Position numbers and translations under genes: made by a program. Below the pieces are notes generated by a model. It was given only the letters and a program-made list of their open reading frames with translations. It made no database searches and had not been told where the DNA came from. Below, piece after piece: positions 6,794-12,139 of a DNA stretch of 12,139 bases. Source of the DNA: an uncultured Oscillospiraceae bacterium (GTDB lineage: Bacteria > Bacillota_A > Clostridia > Oscillospirales > Oscillospiraceae); the NCBI GenBank assembly GCA_900754605.1, contig CAAEDK010000238.1:1-12139 (forward strand). The letters are read 5' to 3'. Positions within the stretch are counted from its first letter, which is position 1. Each line of letters starts with the position of its first letter.

Positions 6794-7954
6794 CCGGGCC
6801 AACTGTAGGAGGCTGACTACCGCGCCGTAGTCCAAGGCCCGGAAGTTGCCGCCCAGCGTTCCTGCCATATCGGGCAAAGCCAGCCGCGCCAGGTGCTCAA
6901 TGGAAACGTCGCACAAACCAGCCTCCCGAAGTGTAACCGGAAGGCCTGACGAGCAGAGGAAGTCCTGAAACGCGGAGATGCCGTTTTGGGCGGTTTGAAT
7001 CTGGCTGGGACAGGAGGGGACCTGCCAAACCAGGGTGCAGAAGTCGGCAATGGCCTCGGTTTCATCGGTGAGCATATACTTGCACCATGCGGTCATCAGG
7101 ATACCCAGGGCCGCACCGTGGGGCAGGCCCAGCTCGGTGGTAAACACATGAGAGAGGGCGTGACAGGCAAAGTCCCCCTCAAACCCCAGCATATTACTGT
7201 GGGCCACGGTGGAGGCCCACATCAGTTGGCTGCGGGCATCATAGCTGTCGGGGTGAGCCAGCGCCCGGGGCAGCTCTGTAATCACAGTGCGCATCACCGC
7301 CGCACACATCTGGCTGCGGAGGGTGCCCTGCTGCCCCTTGTGGAAATACCGCTCAAAAGCGTGAGAAAAGATATCTACCGCGCAGGAGGCGGTCTGTCGG
7401 GGCGGTAGTGTATAGGTGAGGACTGGATTCATCAGTGCGAAGCGGGGGCGGGTCAGAGGCTCGTCCAGGGCCGCCTTTTCGTGGAGGACATCGTGGCAGA
7501 GGACAGAGACCCCGTTGGCCTCACTGGCGGTAGCGGCGGTGGTGAGCACCACGCCGATGGGCAGGGCCCGCTGAGTTTGGGCTTTGCCGCTGTATAGTTC
7601 CCATAGAGGGACGCTGTTTTTGGCACCCAGGCTTATGGCCTTCGCGGTGTCGATCACACTGCCGCCGCCCACGGCCAGCAGCAGGGTGATCTTTTTTTCC
7701 TTGGCCAGCCGCCGGCCTTCCTCCGCAGTGGAAAGGACCGGGTTTTCCTGGATACCGCCAAAGAGGGTGACCGTAAGGCCGTGAGCCTCCAAATCGGCGG
7801 TGAGTCTGCCCAGCAGGCCGCTGCGGCGGATGCGATCGCTGCCGTAAAGCAACATGACGTTGGGACCAAAGGGGGCAGAGAGCGCCCCGGCATGGGTTTC
7901 CGCATCCCGGCCGAAGATTACCTGGGTGGGAAAGGAAAAGGTAAAGTTTTTCAT
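6788..7954 (-). CDS. Iron-containing (group III) alcohol dehydrogenase
   Basis: 388 residues, the usual length for the family that includes butanol dehydrogenases and YqhD. It opens with NFTFSFPTQVIFG and has the dinucleotide-binding GGGSVIDTAKAI (96-107). The four expected metal ligands are visible: D194 and H198 in DIFSH, H265 (in CHALSH) and H279 (in PHG). It should reversibly reduce an aldehyde, ketone or semialdehyde using NAD(P)H in the cytoplasm. The physiological substrate is unknown. Its ATG is 13 nt after the thiolase stop, in the same operon. No good ribosome-binding site is visible, so translation probably depends on coupling to the thiolase gene. Confidence 0.9.
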   Translation of the reverse strand: MKNFTFSFPTQVIFGRDAETHAGALSAPFGPNVMLLYGSDRIRRSGLLGRLTADLEAHGLTVTLFGGIQENPVLSTAEEGRRLAKEKKITLLLAVGGGSVIDTAKAISLGAKNSVPLWELYSGKAQTQRALPIGVVLTTAATASEANGVSVLCHDVLHEKAALDEPLTRPRFALMNPVLTYTLPPRQTASCAVDIFSHAFERYFHKGQQGTLRSQMCAAVMRTVITELPRALAHPDSYDARSQLMWASTVAHSNMLGFEGDFACHALSHVFTTELGLPHGAALGILMTAWCKYMLTDETEAIADFCTLVWQVPSCPSQIQTAQNGISAFQDFLCSSGLPVTLREAGLCDVSIEHLARLALPDMAGTLGGNFRALDYGAVVSLLQLARG

Positions 7955-7967
7955 GGAAGTATCACGG

Positions 7968-9146
7968 TCAGGCCATCTTGATAAGCACGGCGGTACCCAT
8001 GCCGCCTCCGGCGCACAGGGTGGCCAGGCCGTATTTGCCGCCCCGGCGTTTCAACTCGTAGAGCAGGGTGACCACCAGACGGCTGCCGGTGGCGCCCACA
8101 GGGTGGCCCAGAGAAATGCCGCCGCCGTTGACGTTCAGCTTGTCCTCGTCGATGCCCAGGGTGCGCTGGCAGGCCACACACTGGGCAGCAAAGGCTTCGT
8201 TGATCTCGAAGAGGTCGATATCAGACACGGTGAGGCCAGCCTTCTCCAGCACCTTCTGGGTGGCGCTGATGGGGCCGATGCCCATCAGGTCGGGGGAAAC
8301 GCCGGTGGTGGCCACAGCGACTACGCGGGCCAGGATGGGCAGTCCCAGCTTTTTGGAAAGCTCCTCCTCCATTAGCAGAACGCCGGAGGAGGCGTCGTTC
8401 ATGCCGGAGGCGTTGCCGGCGGTGACCCGGCCGTCGGCCTTAAAGGTGGGCTTCAGCTTAGCCAGCTTCTCCAGGGTGGTGTCCCGGCGGACGTGCTCGT
8501 CGGTAGTAATGACGGTGTTCTCCCTCTTGCCATGGACGGTGATGGGGATGATCTCCTCCTCGAATTTGCCTGCGTCAATGGCGGCGGCGGCACGCTGCTG
8601 GGAGCGGAGGGCATACTGATCCATGTCCTCCCGGGTAACCCCGTAGGCATCGGCCACGTTTTCGGCAGTGATGCCCATAGAGGGGCCCACGCCCAGGTTG
8701 GTCAGGGAGTCCCACATGGAATCCCGCAGCTCCATGTGGCCGTACTTCTTGCCGTAGCGGGCGTCAAACACCATAAAGGGAGCGGCGCTCATGCAGTCGG
8801 CACCGCCGGCCATAATGCACTTGGCCTCCCCGGCCATGATCTGATAGAAGCCCAACTGAATGGAGGACATGGAGGAGGTGCAGTTGCGGTGGACGGTGAT
8901 TCCGGGCACCGTGTCGGGGAGGCCGGCCTTGATGGCGGCCACGCGGGCCAGGTTGTTCTCCAAATAGGTGCGCTGGTAGTTGCAGCCCCAGATCACATCG
9001 TCGATGAGGGCGGGGTCCACGCCGGAGCGCTGGATCAGAGCCTGCATCACCGGGATGGACAGGTCCAGGGCGGTCAAGGTCTTGAACTGACCGCCGATGG
9101 TGCCGATGGGGGTGCGGCAGGCGGATACGATTGCAACATGATTCAT
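7968..9146 (-). CDS. Thiolase, acetyl-CoA acetyltransferase type
   Basis: 392 residues, the standard length for a biosynthetic or degradative thiolase. The active-site nucleophile is C89 (in HRNCTSSMSS), the NEAF element is at 316-319, the catalytic histidine is H348 (GHPVGATGSR) and the second cysteine is C378 (CAGGGMG). It should interconvert acetoacetyl-CoA and two acetyl-CoA, or act on a related 3-ketoacyl-CoA. The residues after C89 (TSSM rather than the common GSGL/GSGM) differ slightly from typical AtoB/ThlA enzymes. This may mean a different acyl specificity. The ATG has a GAGAGGAG box about 9 nt upstream. It is the first gene of a two-gene operon with its own sigma-54 promoter; it fits the cleavage of acetoacetyl-CoA derived from BKACE acetoacetate. 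Confidence 0.93.
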   Translation of the reverse strand: MNHVAIVSACRTPIGTIGGQFKTLTALDLSIPVMQALIQRSGVDPALIDDVIWGCNYQRTYLENNLARVAAIKAGLPDTVPGITVHRNCTSSMSSIQLGFYQIMAGEAKCIMAGGADCMSAAPFMVFDARYGKKYGHMELRDSMWDSLTNLGVGPSMGITAENVADAYGVTREDMDQYALRSQQRAAAAIDAGKFEEEIIPITVHGKRENTVITTDEHVRRDTTLEKLAKLKPTFKADGRVTAGNASGMNDASSGVLLMEEELSKKLGLPILARVVAVATTGVSPDLMGIGPISATQKVLEKAGLTVSDIDLFEINEAFAAQCVACQRTLGIDEDKLNVNGGGISLGHPVGATGSRLVVTLLYELKRRGGKYGLATLCAGGGMGTAVLIKMA

Positions 9147-9197
9147 ACAGAATAACTCCTCTCAAGGTGTGGTGGGATTGGTTCTTTGAATATAAAC

Positions 9198-9214
9198 TGC
9201 AAGTCAGATGCCAA
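9198..9214 (-). promoter_or_regulatory. Sigma-54 promoter of the thiolase-alcohol dehydrogenase operon
   Basis: The reverse strand reads TTGGCAT-N5-TTGCA (-24 at 9213-9208, -12 TTGC at 9202-9199). Predicted start of transcription is about 9187, with a leader of about 40 nt. Confidence 0.87.
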
Positions 9215-9262
9215 CAATTTTGCTTGATTTTTAGGAATAAACCTCCCACCTAACACTGCGAT

Positions 9263-9321
9263 GATGCGGGGATGCAACAAGAAGGGGGTACAAGCAGGTG
9301 TGCTTGTTCCAAAAATGCAAT
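9263..9321 (-). promoter_or_regulatory. Two upstream activator dyads for the thiolase promoter
   Basis: GATGC-N6-GCAAC at 9263-9278 (9 of 10 arm positions) and GTTCC-N6-GCAAT at 9306-9321 (8 of 10). Centres are 71 and 114 bp upstream of the -12 GC, 43 bp apart, almost the same geometry as at the dehydrogenase promoter. Between them lies an unrelated hairpin, ACAAGCA-N4-TGCTTGT. The distal site abuts the start of the BKACE relic. Confidence 0.55.
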
Positions 9322-9349
9322 AGCGGAGGAGAGCAAAGCTGTAAAACCC

Positions 9350-9519
9350 GGCTGCGGGACGGAAAACAGACGGGTGGGCATGGAGGAAAATGTGATGTAT
9401 ACCAGGAGTGTACCGGCTAAGAGCAACGTCCGGTTTGTGGAGCGGGCAAAGCGGGTCATCGAGGAGTACGGCAAGCAGGCCGCCACCCCTGACGAAGCCC
9501 GGGAGCTCTTAAACCTGAA
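9350..9519 (+). pseudogene. C-terminal remnant of a beta-keto acid cleavage enzyme (BKACE/DUF849)
   Basis: The open frame contains RRVGMEENVMYTRS, then PAKSNVRFVERAKRVIEE and GKQAATPDEARELLNL. This is the characteristic end of BKACE (3-keto-5-aminohexanoate cleavage) proteins: RVGLEDN, then AKSN with paired helices, then ATPDEAREIL. Only the last ~55 residues of a ~275-residue enzyme remain. The sequence upstream of it is the thiolase control region, and downstream the frame runs into an unrelated hairpin. It is therefore a 5'-truncated relic. An apparently intact BKACE starts 2.5 kb downstream. Assignment is from motif recognition. Confidence 0.7.
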
Positions 9520-9540
9520 CATACAGGTGTATTTATTTAG

Positions 9541-9580
9541 GAAGAATGGTGGTGTCCATCGGTGGACACCACCATTCTTC
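9541..9580. repeat. Perfect 18-bp inverted repeat with TCGG loop
   Basis: Positions 9541-9558 are perfectly complementary to 9563-9580 with the loop TCGG between. The stem includes TGGTGGTGTCCA. No T-run follows on either strand, so it is not a standard terminator. It lies just after the BKACE relic, at the boundary with unidentified sequence, and could be a mobile-element end, a regulatory hairpin or a relic terminator. Confidence 0.75.
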
Positions 9581-10069
9581 GGTCCAACCTAAACAGCGCG
9601 CGCATGACCTGCGGCTTGGCCCAGAGGCCGGAATACCGGGATCTGATGACTGCCGCCTCCAAGCTGACCGGCGAGCGGGTAAACCGCTCCACCCACAACC
9701 ACAGCGTAAGGGGGCGGGGGGCCGTGTGTGCCGGCGTGAACTACTGCGGCAACCCCGGATGTGACTTGGTGTTGGTGGTGCGCGGCTACCAGATAAGGTG
9801 TGCGGATATCGGATGGGTAACAGGGCGGAACGTCCTCTATTTCTGGCTTGCGGAGGAGCTCATGTAGCTGCGATAGGACACAAGTCCGCATCAAAGACGG
9901 CCAAGAAAGATGCAGAGCGGTACCCATCCGTCCACAAAGCAGCCTGTGGCGGGCTGGTGCGCATTGCGGCTGGTTATTGACAAGGCGCTATTTGACCAGG
10001 TTCAAACGCGCCTGTGCAAGCGGAAGCAGTGCTATTTCAGCAAGGTGAATTGCGGGGCTCTCTTTTGAA
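9581..10069 (+). other. Unidentified, apparently decayed sequence
   Basis: No intact gene is seen. A plus frame covering about 9577-9867 encodes a plausible-looking stretch (for instance LAQRPEYRDLMTAASKLTGE, then VNYCGNPGCDLVLVVRGY) with no good start or ribosome-binding site, and I cannot assign it. Further on, another frame at about 9964-10068 reads LRLVIDKALFDQVQTRL, which resembles the LxIVxxxLFxxVQxRL helix that follows the catalytic domain in large serine recombinases, ending in a stop at 10066-10068. This may be a recombinase fragment, but the match is short. The stretch from 10070 to 10180 holds only a small hairpin (GCAGG-ATTC-CCTGC at 10082-10095). Confidence 0.35.
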
Positions 10070-10179
10070 AGCAGGCGAACAGCAGGATTCCCTGCCTTTG
10101 CTGTCACCCCCATAATGTATTTGTCAGACATTTAGAGCAAACCAATGCTTTTTTAAATAGTGATTATGGTTTCATGCAT

Positions 10180-10207
10180 TTCGCACAATTTAAAAGTATG
10201 ATATAAT
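10180..10207 (+). promoter_or_regulatory. Probable sigma-70-type promoter of the second activator
   Basis: TTCGCA (10180-10185, 4 of 6), a 16-bp spacer and a perfect TATAAT (10202-10207) in AT-rich sequence about 45 nt before the activator's ATG. No -24/-12 element is seen here, so the activator itself seems to be made by the housekeeping sigma factor. Confidence 0.6.
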
Positions 10208-10252
10208 AATATACCTAGATAATGCGGTGATTAGCGGAAAGGGTAGGTGGCC

Positions 10253-11671
10253 ATGCAATCAGGAAAAGGCGTTGTTCATCTGACAGAACTGGAAAGCGGG
10301 GACTATAAAAGTATCTGTGAAAACCTTTACGACGGGATACACATCACCGACGGTACGGGTACCATTCTGTTTATTAACAAGGCCTATACCCGTACAACTG
10401 GAATCCTCCCGGAGGAGCTGTTGGGGCGGAAGGTATCGGAAATTGAGGCGGAGGGAATTCTTTACACCGGCTCTGTAACGGAACGCGTGCTGGCTCAAGG
10501 CAAGAGAATCAACTCTGTGGCCACGATTCATCGTTTGAATAAAGAAGTACTGGTGACAGGGACGCCGGTGTTTGACGAGGAGAAGAATATCAGGCTGGTA
10601 GTAACCAACACACGGGACTTCCCAGAGCTGAAGCGGCTGGAGGCTCAACTATTGGCTTTGGAGAAAAAGCAGGAAAAAGCAGTTCAGGAACTGGCCTATC
10701 TCCGCAGCCGGCAGGCGGGCGATAAGCAGACGATCTACCACAGCGCGGCCATGCGGGAAGTGATGGAGATTGTGCGGAAAGTTGCGCCGACGGATGTCAC
10801 GGTACTTATCACGGGGGAATCTGGTACGGGTAAGGAACTCATCGCCAACGAGATTTATCAGAACAGCGACCGGTGCGGCAAACCCTTTATCAAACTCAAC
10901 TGTGCCGCTATCCCTGCTGAACTGTTGGAGTCTGAACTATTCGGATATGAGGAGGGGGCCTTTACGGGGGCCAAACGAACCGGAAAAGCAGGCATGTTCG
11001 AGTTGGCCAATACCGGAGTTCTTCTTTTGGATGAGGTTGGGGATATGCCCATGGCACTCCAGGCCAAGCTGCTCCGGGTACTTCAGGAGCGCAGCCTGGT
11101 GCGTCTGGGTGGCAGCAAGACGATAGATTTGGATATCCGGGTGATTGCAGCCACCAATAAGGAATTGCTGACACAGGTGCGGCAGGGGAGGTTCCGGGAG
11201 GATTTGTACTATCGGCTCAGTGTGGTGCCTATCGAACTCAAGCCCCTACGGGAGCGTCGGGAGGACATTCCGGTACTGGCCAGGCACTTTTGTGAGCTGT
11301 ATCGGCGTAAATACGGAAAAGAGACCGAACTCTCCCCAAACGCCGTGGCAGAGTTAGCCAAGTATGACTGGCCTGGCAACATCAGAGAGCTGGAAAATCT
11401 GGTGGAGCGGCTGGTGGTTACCGACAGTGTGGGTGAAATTGGTGGCTGCCAGGTTGCGTCGGCGCTGAATTTTTCCGGTACCGCGGTACCGGAGGCTGGC
11501 CCTCAAAGGGCCAGCCTCAAAACTCAACTACAGACCTTTGAACGTGAATTGATCCTCGGAGCTCTGGAGCGGACTGGTTCCCTTCGCAAGGCGGCGGCCA
11601 GCCTGGGGGTAGAGCATTCTACTCTTGTAAAAAAATGTAAGAGACTGGGGATTAGCTCCGCAAAACGGTGA
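10253..11671 (+). CDS. Sigma-54-dependent transcriptional activator, PAS-AAA+-Fis type (second copy)
   Basis: 472 residues from ATG 10253. PAS domain at about 18-125 ([14 protein letters not shown], then [12 protein letters not shown]), then a Glu/Lys-rich helical linker (123-155) likely to be a coiled coil. AAA+ core at about 160-395: Walker A GESGTGKE (188-195), GAFTGA (235-240), Walker B LLLDEVGD (257-264), [11 protein letters not shown] (373-383). A Fis-type helix-turn-helix lies at about 443-464 ([20 protein letters not shown]). It is a paralogue of the activator at 3599 and also lacks a receiver domain. I chose ATG 10253 over GTG 10247 because GGAAAGGG then sits 9 nt upstream. The BKACE gene with a sigma-54 promoter follows in the same direction and is its likely target. 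The linker before the HTH contains two back-to-back DNA palindromes (11474-11518). Confidence 0.94.
   Translation: MQSGKGVVHLTELESGDYKSICENLYDGIHITDGTGTILFINKAYTRTTGILPEELLGRKVSEIEAEGILYTGSVTERVLAQGKRINSVATIHRLNKEVLVTGTPVFDEEKNIRLVVTNTRDFPELKRLEAQLLALEKKQEKAVQELAYLRSRQAGDKQTIYHSAAMREVMEIVRKVAPTDVTVLITGESGTGKELIANEIYQNSDRCGKPFIKLNCAAIPAELLESELFGYEEGAFTGAKRTGKAGMFELANTGVLLLDEVGDMPMALQAKLLRVLQERSLVRLGGSKTIDLDIRVIAATNKELLTQVRQGRFREDLYYRLSVVPIELKPLRERREDIPVLARHFCELYRRKYGKETELSPNAVAELAKYDWPGNIRELENLVERLVVTDSVGEIGGCQVASALNFSGTAVPEAGPQRASLKTQLQTFERELILGALERTGSLRKAAASLGVEHSTLVKKCKRLGISSAKR
11474..11518. repeat. Two adjacent palindromes inside the second activator gene
   Basis: A perfect 20-bp palindrome at 11474-11493 (TCCGGTACCGCGGTACCGGA) is followed, with a 2-base overlap, by GAGGCTGGCCC-N5-GGGCCAGCCTC (11492-11518, 11-bp stem). 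They encode the poorly conserved linker between AAA+ domain and HTH. Confidence 0.8.
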
Positions 11672-11743
11672 TTTTTTTGACCACTATGGTGAATTTTTTC
11701 CGACTCAAGGAATATAACATTTTTAAATTTCTATAATCAGCAT

Positions 11744-11757
11744 AACTTGCCCAAGTT
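11744..11757. promoter_or_regulatory. Perfect dyad AACTTG-CC-CAAGTT, possible regulator site
   Basis: A 6-2-6 perfect palindrome in the gap before the BKACE gene, centred about 183 bp upstream of its -12 GC. It does not match the GTTGC-N6-GCAAC dyad. A second, shorter dyad (TACAA-GGG-TTGTA) is at 11781-11793. Function is unknown. Confidence 0.35.
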
Positions 11758-11796
11758 TTCTGGTCTACATGTGGATAAAGTACAAGGGTTGTATAG

Positions 11797-11850
11797 GGAG
11801 GAGAGAGAAGGGCCTGGTGATTATTTTCACCAGGCCCTTCTCTCTCCTCC
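11797..11850. terminator. Perfect 24-bp hairpin, probable terminator after the second activator
   Basis: Positions 11797-11820 pair perfectly with 11827-11850 around the loop TTATTT; the stem contains GAAGGGCCTGGTGA. It lies 125 nt after the activator stop and 70 bp before the BKACE sigma-54 promoter. Only a weak pyrimidine run (TTCTCCT) follows, so termination is likely but not certain. It would insulate the BKACE unit from read-through. Confidence 0.65.
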
Positions 11851-11884
11851 TTCTCCTGTACCGCTATAATTCCTTGCGGCTCAG

Positions 11885-11902
11885 TAGATTCCGGGAAATC
11901 TA
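11885..11902. promoter_or_regulatory. Dyad TAGATT-N6-AATCTA just upstream of the BKACE promoter
   Basis: A perfect 6-6-6 inverted repeat centred 40 bp upstream of the -12 GC of the BKACE promoter. It is close for an enhancer, so it could be a repressor site, a bending-protein site or an unusually near activator site. Confidence 0.4.
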
Positions 11903-11918
11903 TAAGGAATATATAAAA

Positions 11919-11935
11919 TTGGCACGAAAATTGCG
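11919..11935 (+). promoter_or_regulatory. Sigma-54 promoter of the BKACE gene
   Basis: TTGGCACG-N4-TTGCG, with a perfect -24 (TGGCAC at 11920-11925) and -12 TTGC at 11931-11934. Predicted start of transcription is about 11946, leaving a leader of about 27 nt with a GGAGGAGG ribosome-binding site. Confidence 0.92.
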
Positions 11936-11972
11936 GAAGTAAATTAGTAAATTTGTAGGAGGAGGCAAAACC

Positions 11973-12139
11973 ATGAGCGAGCTGAAGAACAAGACGATCA
12001 TCACTGTGGCCACTACGGGCGCCTGGCCCACCAAGGCCAACAACCCCAACGTGCCCATGACCCCGGAGGAGATTTCCGAGGACGTGTACGCCTGCTGGAA
12101 GGCCGGCGCGGCCATCGCCCACCTGCACATGCGGGACGA
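11973..12139 (+). CDS. Beta-keto acid cleavage enzyme (BKACE, DUF849), N-terminal 55 codons
   Basis: The frame starts at ATG 11973 after a GGAGGAGG box and runs off the right edge. The visible part reads [20 protein letters not shown], then [20 protein letters not shown] and AIAHLHMRD. This is the N-terminus of the BKACE/Kce family (PF05853): TxAxTGA, the N-x-P-x-TPEEI motif and AHLHxRD, whose histidines bind the catalytic zinc. These enzymes react a 3-keto acid with acetyl-CoA to give acetoacetate and a new acyl-CoA. Known substrates include 3-keto-5-aminohexanoate (lysine fermentation) and dehydrocarnitine. The pairing in this window with a carnitine dehydrogenase-like enzyme favours a 3-hydroxy/3-keto acid route, but the substrate-specifying residues are mostly outside the window. 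Confidence 0.92.
   Translation, partial: MSELKNKTIITVATTGAWPTKANNPNVPMTPEEISEDVYACWKAGAAIAHLHMRD

Noticed and set aside
8493..9155. 220-aa and neighbouring plus-strand frames over the thiolase gene
   Set aside because: Shadow frames of the thiolase, with no motifs and no start signals.
9272..9592. 106-aa plus-strand frame as an intact small gene
   Set aside because: Its ATG overlaps the thiolase activator dyad and its middle is the C-terminal end of a BKACE, so it is a truncated relic.
9562..9867. 101-aa plus-strand frame as a real gene
   Set aside because: Its start lies inside the 18-bp hairpin, it has no ribosome-binding site and no family I recognise, and the surrounding DNA is decayed. 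Kept only as unidentified sequence.
10247..10252. GTG start of the second activator
   Set aside because: The ribosome-binding site GGAAAGGG would be only 3 nt away; ATG 10253 gives a 9-nt spacing.
1..12139. CRISPR array, tRNA or rRNA genes, complete insertion sequence
   Set aside because: No regularly spaced direct repeats, no tRNA-like cloverleaf with CCA-adjacent arm, no rRNA motifs, and no intact transposase frame were seen by eye.

Overview
The window is a GC-rich segment of about 12 kb, probably from an anaerobic, gut-type member of the Bacillota (Oscillospiraceae-like). This rests on codon usage, strong GGAGG-type ribosome-binding sites, a ferredoxin-nitroreductase relic, an OFA-type transporter and PAS-type sigma-54 activators. 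The placement is an impression, not a database result.

Layout. Four minus-strand transcription units encode catabolic genes: (i) DUF362 protein, a 90-aa orphan and a cyclase-family protein that runs off the left edge (1-1712); (ii) a 3-hydroxyacyl-CoA dehydrogenase-family enzyme resembling carnitine 3-dehydrogenase (1850-2755); (iii) an OFA/MFS transporter (5258-6556); (iv) an acetyl-CoA acetyltransferase-type thiolase followed by an iron-containing alcohol dehydrogenase (6788-9146). Two plus-strand genes encode PAS-AAA+-Fis sigma-54 activators (3599-5173 and 10253-11671). At the right edge a beta-keto acid cleavage enzyme (BKACE, DUF849) begins at 11973. Two decayed stretches lie between: a ferredoxin-nitroreductase pseudogene (3117-3570), and about 1 kb of wreckage (9320-10070) that starts with the C-terminal piece of a second BKACE.

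Regulation is the most striking part. Every catabolic unit whose start is visible has a -24/-12 (sigma-54) promoter of the form TTGGCAY-N5-TTGC: five in 12 kb. Four of the five also carry an upstream dyad, GTTGC-N6-GCAAC or a close variant. Its centre lies 70, 71, 72 or 82 bp from the -12 GC, and two promoters have a second copy 42-43 bp further out, so the spacing follows the DNA helix. The BKACE promoter lacks this dyad and has different ones. This suggests two sub-regulons, one per activator, but which activator reads which site is inference.

How the genes may work together: the transporter imports a small organic acid; the dehydrogenase oxidises its 3-hydroxyl to a 3-keto acid; BKACE cleaves that with acetyl-CoA to acetoacetate plus an acyl-CoA; thiolase (after CoA activation by an enzyme not seen here) yields acetyl-CoA; the alcohol dehydrogenase disposes of reducing equivalents or handles an aldehyde product. 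Carnitine or a carnitine-like 3-hydroxy acid is the best guess for substrate. The roles of the DUF362, 90-aa and cyclase genes in this scheme are unknown.
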